From Treponema sp. (GTDB lineage Bacteria; Spirochaetota; Spirochaetia; Treponematales; Breznakiellaceae): a stretch of DNA of 10,723 nt. Shown here one piece after another: positions 1 to 5,568 of this stretch. The stretch lies in the NCBI GenBank assembly GCA_031276615.1, contig JAISND010000256.1, forward strand, positions 1 to 10,723, written 5' to 3'. The position numbers and the translations under genes were made by a program. The notes beneath the pieces are model-generated. The model saw only the letters and a program-made list of their open reading frames with translations. It did no database searches and was not told the origin of the DNA. Within the stretch, counting starts at the first letter, position 1; each line of letters begins with the position of its first letter.

Positions 1-224
1 CCGTTAAAATACACCATGGGGCCTTCTGTCCCGATGGCGATCCTGTAGGGTTCCGCGCCTTCTATCGCGCGGCCCGTGCAGATAATAATTTCCGTCCCCC
101 CTGCCATCAGGGCTTTGAGGACCCGCAGGGTTCTGGCGCCAAGGACGTTGTCCGGCAGGAGGGCGGTACCGTCAAGATCAAGGGCAAGGGCTTTTATCGC
201 CTGGGGATTAAGCTGTTTCGGCAT
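1..224 (-). CDS. HAD-superfamily hydrolase, Cof-like (N-terminal part; cut by window edge)
   Basis: Only the first ~74 codons are inside the window; the rest lies beyond base 1. The translated start reads MPKQLNPQAIKALALDLDGT. DLDGT is HAD motif I, which carries the nucleophile aspartate and the acid/base aspartate. About 30 residues later comes IIICTGRA, the strand-plus-TGR element typical of Cof-type (IIB cap) HAD phosphatases. Members usually dephosphorylate sugar phosphates or small phosphometabolites in the cytoplasm; the substrate cannot be told here. The start is uncertain. ATG at 222-224 puts DLDGT at residue 16, as is usual in the family, but has no ribosome binding site. An in-frame ATG at 282-284 adds 20 residues and has GAAAGG 8 bases upstream. 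The gene is divergent from the AraC regulator, with the promoter block at 321-353 between them. Confidence 0.85.
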   Translation of the reverse strand, partial: MPKQLNPQAIKALALDLDGTALLPDNVLGARTLRVLKALMAGGTEIIICTGRAIEGAEPYRIAIGTEGPMVYFN

Positions 225-320
225 GATAGAAACAGGGTATTCGATCCCCGCGGCAAATGCAAGGCGGTACGGTTCCCCGGGCATGTACCCGGCCTTTCAA
301 TGAAATATCAGATAATTCTT

Positions 321-353
321 CTTTACAGTTGATATTCATTATGCTATATTGAT
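321..353 (+). promoter_or_regulatory. Promoter of the AraC-type gene; first copy of a repeated 33-bp block
   Basis: TTTACA at 322-327 and TATATT at 345-350 are separated by exactly 17 bases, and TG at 342-343 makes this an extended -10. The predicted transcription start is near 357, giving a leader of about 38 bases before the ATG at 395. The block recurs at 2476-2508 with 28 of 33 bases identical. On the minus strand it also reads CATAAT (338-343), a possible -10 towards the HAD gene, but without a good -35. Prediction from sequence only. Confidence 0.6.
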
Positions 354-394
354 TTTCAGGCTGAAACTTTTCGGTGGAAACACGGAGTCGGACC

Positions 395-1255
395 ATGTCA
401 GTAAAGGTAATCAATGCCTATAATACCATTGATCCGGAGACGGAAACCCACTATGCGTATTATACGACGGTTTTCAATACAGCCCAATATCCGCAGGTGC
501 ACGATTTTTATGAGATAGACCTGGTAACGGACGGCAGCCTGCAGTTTACTATGGGTGAACGGATTCTGAATCTTCCGGCGGGGAGCCTGCTCTGGGTACG
601 GCCGGGCGATGTTCATTCCAAGGCTTTGCCTGAAACGGGCGCCCACATCAACCTTGCCTTTCCCGCCGGGGCGGTGACCAAGCTGTTTGAATTTCTCTAT
701 GACAAAAAAACCTGTGACGCCATGACGAGCCGCCCTTATTGCCCGCCGGTGGTATTAAGCCCTGCCGAGTGCGGCGCCCTGCGGCAAAAAATGATCAGCC
801 TGAGCCTGATACCGCCGAACATGAAAACCCGAATGCGTACCCAGCTCAGGCTGTTGCTGGCGGAAATAATCAACTCCTGCCTGATAGAGGTGTTCCGCGG
901 CGAAAAGGAAGAAACGGAACAGGCCGCCCCGCCCCTCTGGCTGAGGGAAGCCCTTGCCGAACTTGAAAAACTTTCAAACCTGTCGGAGGGAACCGGTTTT
1001 CTGCGGAAACATACGGGCAAAACCAGGGAGCATATCTGCCGCAGTTTCAGAAAATATCTCAACGCCACGCCTTCCGATTATATCTCCAGGCTCAGGCTGA
1101 ATTATGTGGCCAACATGCTGCTCCACTCGGATCGTGAAATTCTGGATCTTGCCTATGAAGCCGGCTTTGAAAACATCAGTTACTTCTACGAAAGATTCAG
1201 GCGGGCCTTTCACGTTTCCCCCCGCAAATTCAGGGAGATGAACGGAACCGGCTGA
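395..1255 (+). CDS. AraC-family transcriptional regulator with N-terminal cupin-like sensor domain
   Basis: A 286-residue cytoplasmic DNA-binding protein of usual AraC length. Residues ~20-100 form a cupin-type ligand domain, with HDFYE at 36-40 and RPGDVH at 69-74, the common pattern in sugar-responsive AraC regulators. Residues ~185-283 are the double helix-turn-helix domain. The second half is canonical: DYISRLRLNYVANMLL (228-243), then ILDLAYEAGFENISYFYERFRRAF and the SPRKFRE tail (275-281). ATG at 395 is chosen because GGAG lies 7 bases upstream. A GTG at 374 would add seven residues but has only a weak ribosome binding site. The gene stands alone on the plus strand, divergent from the HAD gene and convergent with the UroD-like gene. 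The ligand is unknown; flanking metabolic genes are the likeliest targets (inference). Confidence 0.93.
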   Translation: MSVKVINAYNTIDPETETHYAYYTTVFNTAQYPQVHDFYEIDLVTDGSLQFTMGERILNLPAGSLLWVRPGDVHSKALPETGAHINLAFPAGAVTKLFEFLYDKKTCDAMTSRPYCPPVVLSPAECGALRQKMISLSLIPPNMKTRMRTQLRLLLAEIINSCLIEVFRGEKEETEQAAPPLWLREALAELEKLSNLSEGTGFLRKHTGKTREHICRSFRKYLNATPSDYISRLRLNYVANMLLHSDREILDLAYEAGFENISYFYERFRRAFHVSPRKFREMNGTG

Positions 1256-1271
1256 AAGCTTTGGCGGGGTT

Positions 1272-1303
1272 CGGCCTGAATATTTTTCGAAATATTCAGG
1301 CCG
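1272..1303. terminator. Hairpin between convergent genes (likely bidirectional terminator)
   Basis: A perfect 14-bp stem, CGGCCTGAATATTT with its complement, closes on a TTCG tetraloop. It sits 17 bases after the AraC stop and 9 bases beyond the UroD-like stop, so it could end both transcripts. No run of T follows on either side, so it is not a classical rho-independent terminator and may act mainly as a 3' end stabiliser. Confidence 0.6.
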
Positions 1304-1312
1304 GAACACAGG

Positions 1313-2425
1313 CTAGTAAGGTATAAACCGTGCCCAGCCTTTTTCATGTTCTTCTATGCCCAAAATCTCCCTGGCTGTTTTAACATAGTAGCGGTAATTT
1401 TCAAGGGGGGTGCCGTTTGGGATACGGTGGTCAAGGGCAAAACACGTGCCGCCGCCGCGCATAAGGGGCTGCAGCTTGTAATCCAGCTCTCTGCGAATCT
1501 CTTCCCTGCTCCGGCGCAGCACATGTTTGTCAATGCCGCCTAACACCGCAAATTTCTTCCCGTATTTTTTTCGCAGTTCGACAATGTCCATGCCGGCCGC
1601 GGGTTCACAGGGATAAAAAATATTCACCCCGGCTTCGATAAAGACATCCATCACGGGATTCATGTTTCCGTCGCTGTCCTGGGAAAACAGCCTGGTTCCC
1701 CTGGAACTGAGCATATCCCAAATTCTGCGGTAATAGGGGCGGATGAATCCGTTTATCTGGGCGGGGCCGAACATAGGCCCGCTCTTGCCCGCCATATCCT
1801 CATGCACGGTAAGGCAGTCGATCTGAATGTACCGGCTGACTTCTTCCAGTACCCGGAAACTTGTATCCGAGGCCGTCTGGATAATGTCCTGAATAAGCTC
1901 AGGATCCTCATAGCACGAGAGACAGAGGTGTTCCTCCCCCATAAGTTCCCGGGGAAGATCAAAGCCGCCGGGGATATTGGCCTGTATCAGCGCGCCCGCG
2001 GCCCGCCGCGCTCCGGCCTTTTCAATATCGTTCATATTGATTCGCTCGCCGGCATATTCAAACATGTGCTTCATCCCGAGCCAGTCATCCATTGTTTTTA
2101 CCGGATACACAAAGGGCATGGGAATGGTTGCGGTAGCCTTGACACGTTTCGCCATGCGGCCCCAGGAATCGCGGAGGATAACGTAATCGGGCGTATCCTC
2201 AATGATTTCTTCCTTTTGAAGATGTATGGCGCCGGTTTTTCCCACCTCTATGGCTTCCACATAATCAAATCCGAAATCGGTAAGGTCAAGCTCGCCCGGA
2301 GCCGCGCCCTGGGCAATCCACTCTTTGTCAAGGCCGACGAGGAGGCCCATTGTTTCGCTGAGCATATCCCGTTTCGCGCCCCCAAAGGTCATATAGGTGA
2401 TAAATTCTTCGCGGTCCCATTTCAT
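1313..2425 (-). CDS. Uroporphyrinogen decarboxylase (UroD)-family protein, not a haem-pathway UroD
   Basis: This 370-residue protein has the UroD/MtaA-type fold signature. Visible motifs are LTVHEDMAGKSGPMFGP at 205-221, SQDSDGN at 248-254, YPCEP at 271-275, VLGGIDKHVL at 294-303 and DHRIPNGTPLENYRYYV at 332-348. It lacks the N-terminal arginine-rich RPPxWxMRQAGRY segment that true UroD (HemE) uses to bind porphyrin, so haem synthesis is unlikely. The His-x-Cys zinc site of corrinoid methyltransferases such as MtaA is not evident. Many members sit beside AraC regulators and sugar genes, with no known reaction for most. No corrinoid protein gene is in view. ATG at 2425 is supported by GGAG 9 bases upstream (2435-2438). 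It lies opposite the AraC gene and divergent from ccdA. The family call is firm; the function is unknown. Confidence 0.9.
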   Translation of the reverse strand: MKWDREEFITYMTFGGAKRDMLSETMGLLVGLDKEWIAQGAAPGELDLTDFGFDYVEAIEVGKTGAIHLQKEEIIEDTPDYVILRDSWGRMAKRVKATATIPMPFVYPVKTMDDWLGMKHMFEYAGERINMNDIEKAGARRAAGALIQANIPGGFDLPRELMGEEHLCLSCYEDPELIQDIIQTASDTSFRVLEEVSRYIQIDCLTVHEDMAGKSGPMFGPAQINGFIRPYYRRIWDMLSSRGTRLFSQDSDGNMNPVMDVFIEAGVNIFYPCEPAAGMDIVELRKKYGKKFAVLGGIDKHVLRRSREEIRRELDYKLQPLMRGGGTCFALDHRIPNGTPLENYRYYVKTAREILGIEEHEKGWARFIPY

Positions 2426-2475
2426 GTTTGCTTTCTCCGTACAAAGATTGTAGAATCTGTAAGGGGATTTATCTT

Positions 2476-2508
2476 CTTTTAAGATGATATTTATTATGCT
2501 ATGTTGAT
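2476..2508 (+). promoter_or_regulatory. Promoter of the ccdA-tlpA unit; second copy of the repeated 33-bp block
   Basis: TATGTT at 2500-2505 is preceded by TG (extended -10). The -35 at the 17-base position is poor (TTTTAA, 2477-2482). Start of transcription is predicted near 2512, only about 8 bases before the ccdA ATG, and no ribosome binding site is present there. The complementary strand carries CATAAT (2493-2498) pointing at the UroD-like gene; a separate weak minus-strand -10, TACAAT, lies at 2447-2452. Confidence 0.5.
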
Positions 2509-2519
2509 ATTGTATCCGT

Positions 2520-3347
2520 ATGACTGAAAATCTTTCGGCGCTGCTCGCCTTCGGCGCGGGGCTGCTTTCGTTTCTGTCGCCCTGCGTGCTTCCCCTTATC
2601 CCTTCCTACCTCTGCATCATGGGCGGCGTCTCGCTGGAAGCCGAAAAAACGCCGGCGGAAAAAACAGCCGGGGCCGCGGCAGGCGGCGCTTTGGAAGGGG
2701 CGGCAAAGCCCCGCCTTGTGGCGGGCACCCTCAGTTTCATCCTCGGCTTCAGCGCCGTCTTTGTCGTCCTGAGCGTCCTCCTTTCCGCGACCTTTTCCCT
2801 TATGGGGGGCATTAGCCGCTACATCAACCTGGTATCCGGCATCGTCGTCATTGTGCTCGGCCTCAACATCATCTTCGATTTTCTTTCCTTTTTGAATTAT
2901 GAGAAGCGCTTCCACCTTGCCGGCCCCCCGCGGAACATCGCGGGAACTTTCCTCGCGGGAATGGCCTTCGGCGCGGGCTGGACCCCCTGCGTGGGCCCGG
3001 TTCTGGGAAGCATACTGCTCCTTGCGGGGCAGAGCGGCAAAATCCCCACGGCCGCCCTCTACCTTGCAAGTTATTCGGCGGGCCTCGGCCTGCCCTTCCT
3101 CCTGGCCTCGCTCTTTCTTGGCCGTTTCCTGAAAACCGCGGCAAAACTCCGCGCCCGCATCCCCCTCATACGGCGGACAAGCGGGGCGCTGCTCATTGTC
3201 ATCGGCCTTTTCATGCTGACCGGGCGCTACCAGGCGCTGAATATCCTTATCCAGAAGTGGCAGTGGAATTACATAATCTGGGCGGAAGACAAGGCCCTTC
3301 CCTTCCGGCTTTTTGCCGAATGGCTCAGCCGCCTGCAGGAAATATAG
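2520..3347 (+). CDS. ccdA: CcdA/DsbD-type transmembrane thiol reductant transporter
   Basis: This 275-residue polytopic inner-membrane protein has about six hydrophobic segments (roughly 7-34, 66-95, 99-125, 141-170, 177-200 and 216-235). It carries both family signatures, each with one redox cysteine. The first helix has SPCVLPLIPSYL (Cys22), and the fourth has GAGWTPCVGPVLG (Cys157). Family members take electrons from cytoplasmic thioredoxin through this cysteine pair and pass them to thioredoxin-like proteins outside the membrane. The loop at ~38-64 is an Ala/Gly/Lys-rich insertion. The likely partner is the TlpA-like gene starting 53 bases downstream on the same strand. ATG at 2520 begins the protein immediately before the first helix but has no ribosome binding site, so translation may be near-leaderless. 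The C-terminal tail after ~240 is soluble and unrecognised. Confidence 0.92.
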   Translation: MTENLSALLAFGAGLLSFLSPCVLPLIPSYLCIMGGVSLEAEKTPAEKTAGAAAGGALEGAAKPRLVAGTLSFILGFSAVFVVLSVLLSATFSLMGGISRYINLVSGIVVIVLGLNIIFDFLSFLNYEKRFHLAGPPRNIAGTFLAGMAFGAGWTPCVGPVLGSILLLAGQSGKIPTAALYLASYSAGLGLPFLLASLFLGRFLKTAAKLRARIPLIRRTSGALLIVIGLFMLTGRYQALNILIQKWQWNYIIWAEDKALPFRLFAEWLSRLQEI

Positions 3348-3364
3348 GAAGCCGGCACGATTCC

Positions 3365-3394
3365 CTGACAAGGCTGAACAGAATGGAGTATAGT
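3365..3394 (+). promoter_or_regulatory. Possible internal promoter for the tlpA-like gene
   Basis: CTGACA (3365-3370) and TATAGT (3389-3394) are 18 bases apart, each matching the consensus at 5 of 6 positions. A start 7 bases beyond the -10 would fall on the A of the ATG at 3401, giving a leaderless message. The alternative is simple co-transcription with ccdA, using the GGAG at 3385-3388, which lies a rather long 12 bases before the ATG. The two readings use overlapping bases. Confidence 0.35.
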
Positions 3395-3400
3395 TATACC

Positions 3401-3946
3401 ATGAAAAGAACATTGCTTGTAACGGGTTTGATCCTTCTTCTGCCTTTTTGGGTTCGGGCTGATGATCCGACGGGGCCGGGGGTGATTAAGGCCTTTCGGG
3501 AGGCGGATCTTCCGGTTGAGGAAAACGGAATCAGGCCGATAGATTTTGAACTGCCCCTTCTTGACGGTACGCGGATGAAACTTTCGGATCTGAAGGGCAG
3601 GCCGGTCTTTCTCAATTTCTGGGCCACCTGGTGCGGCCCCTGCCGTTCCGAAATGCCTTCGATGGAGGCGGTCTACAAACGCCTTAAAGACCGGGGCTTT
3701 GAAATTCTGGCGGTGAATCTCGGCGAGGATTCAAAACAGGTTTCCCCGTTTATGAAAAGATACAAACTCACTTTTCCCGTTGCGCTTGACACGGACGGCC
3801 AGGCAGGGAGCCGCTACGGAATACAGGCGATTCCCACAAGCTACATTATTGACAAACGGGGCCTTATCGTCTCGCGGGTGGTCGGCTCCATTGCCTGGAA
3901 CAGGCCGCGCATTGTCGCCGCCTTTGAAGCGCTGCTGGAGGAATGA
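3401..3946 (+). CDS. TlpA/ResA-like exported thioredoxin-fold protein
   Basis: A 181-residue thiol-disulfide oxidoreductase. Residues 1-20 (MKRTLLVTGLILLLPFWVRA) are a signal peptide with likely cleavage after Ala20; no lipobox cysteine is present. The mature part is a TlpA-type thioredoxin fold: PIDFELPLLDG (46-56), FLNFWATWCGPC (70-81) with the redox pair Cys78/Cys81, and the cis-proline loop IPTSYIID (144-151, Pro145) followed by the usual GLIV strand. It should act outside the cytoplasmic membrane as a reductant, reloaded by the CcdA-type protein encoded just upstream. The open frame extends back to 3257 inside ccdA, but the ATG at 3401 is chosen because the signal peptide begins there. 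An ATG at 3383 adds six residues. Its client is unknown; no cytochrome c or maturation gene is in view. Confidence 0.92.
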   Translation: MKRTLLVTGLILLLPFWVRADDPTGPGVIKAFREADLPVEENGIRPIDFELPLLDGTRMKLSDLKGRPVFLNFWATWCGPCRSEMPSMEAVYKRLKDRGFEILAVNLGEDSKQVSPFMKRYKLTFPVALDTDGQAGSRYGIQAIPTSYIIDKRGLIVSRVVGSIAWNRPRIVAAFEALLEE

Positions 3947-3949
3947 ATC

Positions 3950-3965
3950 CGGGGCGGCTTCCCCG
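3950..3965. terminator. Short GC hairpin between convergent tlpA-like gene and gltD
   Basis: CGGGG, a six-base loop CGGCTT, and CCCCG lie within the 30-base gap between the tlpA-like stop and the gltD stop. The stem is only 5 bp and no real T-run follows on either strand, so this is a weak candidate terminator shared by the two convergent units. Confidence 0.3.
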
Positions 3966-3976
3966 CGGAGTTTCTC

Positions 3977-5476
3977 TCAGCCCAGACTGGCCGCTATCGC
4001 CTCCGCGGCCGCCTTGCCGTCGGCGATGGCGCGGACAACAAGGCTTGCGCCGTTGCGGGAATCGCCCGCGGCCCAGACCTTCGGGTTGGAAGTATGGAAG
4101 CTTCCCTCGGTACGGATGTTGCCCCGCGCGTCCAGATCAAGGCCCAGGTCTTTTACAATGCCTTCCTGCACTACGTGGGTAAAGCCCATCGCAAGAAGCA
4201 CCAGATCCGCGCCGATCTCAAATTCGGTTCCCGGTATGTCGGTCATGGTAAAACGGCCGTCCTTCATGGCCCAGTCAACCCTGCACACCCGGATTGAATC
4301 AACCGCCCCGTCCCTGCCGTTAAAGCATTTGGTGTTGATGGACCAGAACCGCTGCCCGCCTTCCAGGTGGGAGCTGGAAGTCTTGAGCACCGTAGGCCAG
4401 AGGGGCCAGGGCGCCGATTCGGACCGGTGTTCCGGCGGCATGGGCATAACTTCAATCTGGGTCACGGAGCTTGCGCCCTGCCGGTTTGCCGTACCCACGC
4501 AGTCCGAGCCGGTATCGCCGCCGCCGATGACTACCACCCGTTTGCCGTAAGCGGTGACGGGATCAAGGCCCGGCTCTTCCCTGCCGAGTATGCGGTTCTG
4601 GAGCGAAAGGTAATCCAGGGCCTGCACTATCCCCGCGCGCTCCCTGCCGGGAACATTGAGATCCCGCGGCTCCCTGGCGCCGATGGTAAGAAGCACGAGA
4701 TCAAATGAAGATTCAAGCTGCTTCGCGTCGACAAGTTCAATCCCGCCGGGGGCCGCGGCGTCAATGCCGCCCGCCGCGGCGCGGCTGCCGTCCGCGCCCT
4801 TCGCGCCGAAACCGTAGCGGGCGCTTCCGATGCGCGTGCCGGTTTTAAAAACAAGGCCCTCGGCTTCCATCAGGCTGATGCGCCGGTCGATAAAACTTTT
4901 GTCCAGCTTGAAGTCGGGAATGCCGTAGCGGAGGTAACCGCCGGGCTTCCTGTCCGCCTCGAAAACGGTAACCGAAAAACCGGCGCGGTTGAGAAACCAT
5001 GCCGCCGAAAGCCCGGCGGGCCCCGCGCCGACTATGGCGACTTTTTTGCCGTTCCTGGTTTTCGGCGGCCGGGGCCTGACAAGGTCCATTTCAAAGGCCT
5101 TTTCAATGGCCGCAAGCTCGTTCTGCCGTATGGTCACCGGATCATCGTTGGCGCCAAGCACGCAGGAAGCCTCGCACAGCGCGGGACAGACCCGGCCGGT
5201 AAATTCCGGAAAGGGGTTGGTCTCCTGCAGAATGGCCCACGCGCCGGCCCAGTCGTTCCGGTAGATCCTGTCCTGCCACTCGGGCATGACATTGGCAACG
5301 GGGCAGGCCCAATGGCAGAAGGGCACGCCGCAGTCCATGCAGCGCGCGGCCTGGGCGCGCCTGTCCCCGTCGGAAAGCCGGGTCTCGACTTCACTGTAAT
5401 CGTTGATCCGTTCCTCGACAGGCCGGTATCCCGAAACCTGCCGCTTTATCTTCAAAAATCCCTTTGGATCGCCCAC
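3977..5476 (-). CDS. gltD: Glutamate synthase (NADPH) small (beta) subunit
   Basis: This 499-residue flavoprotein oxidises NADPH on FAD and passes electrons through 4Fe-4S clusters to GltB. The N-terminal iron-sulfur domain has CMDCGVPFCHWAC (Cys46, 49, 54, 58) and CPALCEASC (Cys97, 101, 105). The FAD-binding loop is VAIVGAGPAGLSAAWFL (146-162). The NADPH loop is VVVIGGGDTGSDCVGTA (314-330). A C-terminal FAD motif, VWAAGDSRNGASLVVRAIADG, spans 467-487. An Ala/Gly-rich stretch at ~222-247 looks like an inserted loop. The start is GTG at 5476, supported by GGAGG 7 bases upstream. It follows gltB by 92 bases on the same strand, so the two should be one operon. That gap contains a small 6-bp stem (5517-5522 with 5535-5540) of uncertain meaning. 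Confidence 0.97.
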   Translation of the reverse strand: MGDPKGFLKIKRQVSGYRPVEERINDYSEVETRLSDGDRRAQAARCMDCGVPFCHWACPVANVMPEWQDRIYRNDWAGAWAILQETNPFPEFTGRVCPALCEASCVLGANDDPVTIRQNELAAIEKAFEMDLVRPRPPKTRNGKKVAIVGAGPAGLSAAWFLNRAGFSVTVFEADRKPGGYLRYGIPDFKLDKSFIDRRISLMEAEGLVFKTGTRIGSARYGFGAKGADGSRAAAGGIDAAAPGGIELVDAKQLESSFDLVLLTIGAREPRDLNVPGRERAGIVQALDYLSLQNRILGREEPGLDPVTAYGKRVVVIGGGDTGSDCVGTANRQGASSVTQIEVMPMPPEHRSESAPWPLWPTVLKTSSSHLEGGQRFWSINTKCFNGRDGAVDSIRVCRVDWAMKDGRFTMTDIPGTEFEIGADLVLLAMGFTHVVQEGIVKDLGLDLDARGNIRTEGSFHTSNPKVWAAGDSRNGASLVVRAIADGKAAAEAIAASLG

Positions 5477-5568
5477 TCTTTTTCCTCCGTAAATCCGGTC
5501 CTTTCAAACCCGCGCCCGGACAAAGCCTGGTTTCTGTCCGCTTTTAATGTGCCGGGCGGCCGGGTTTT

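Noticed and set aside
1802..2482. 226-codon open frame on the plus strand
   Set aside because: Antisense to the UroD-family gene, which has clear family motifs and a good ribosome binding site.
3257..3400. Longer N-terminus for the tlpA-like protein
   Set aside because: The extension overlaps ccdA and would bury the signal peptide that begins at 3401.
2499..3413. 304-codon open frame on the minus strand
   Set aside because: Antisense to ccdA, with a low-complexity charged translation and no recognisable domain.
3780..4550. 256-codon open frame on the plus strand
   Set aside because: It overlaps the end of the tlpA-like gene in another frame and runs antisense into gltD; the translation is Ser/Arg/Pro-rich shadow sequence.
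5552..5568. CCGG-GCGG-CCGG followed by GTTTTT, resembling a plus-strand terminator
   Set aside because: The stem is only 4 bp and no plus-strand transcript is expected there; it lies between gltB and gltD, which are transcribed on the minus strand.
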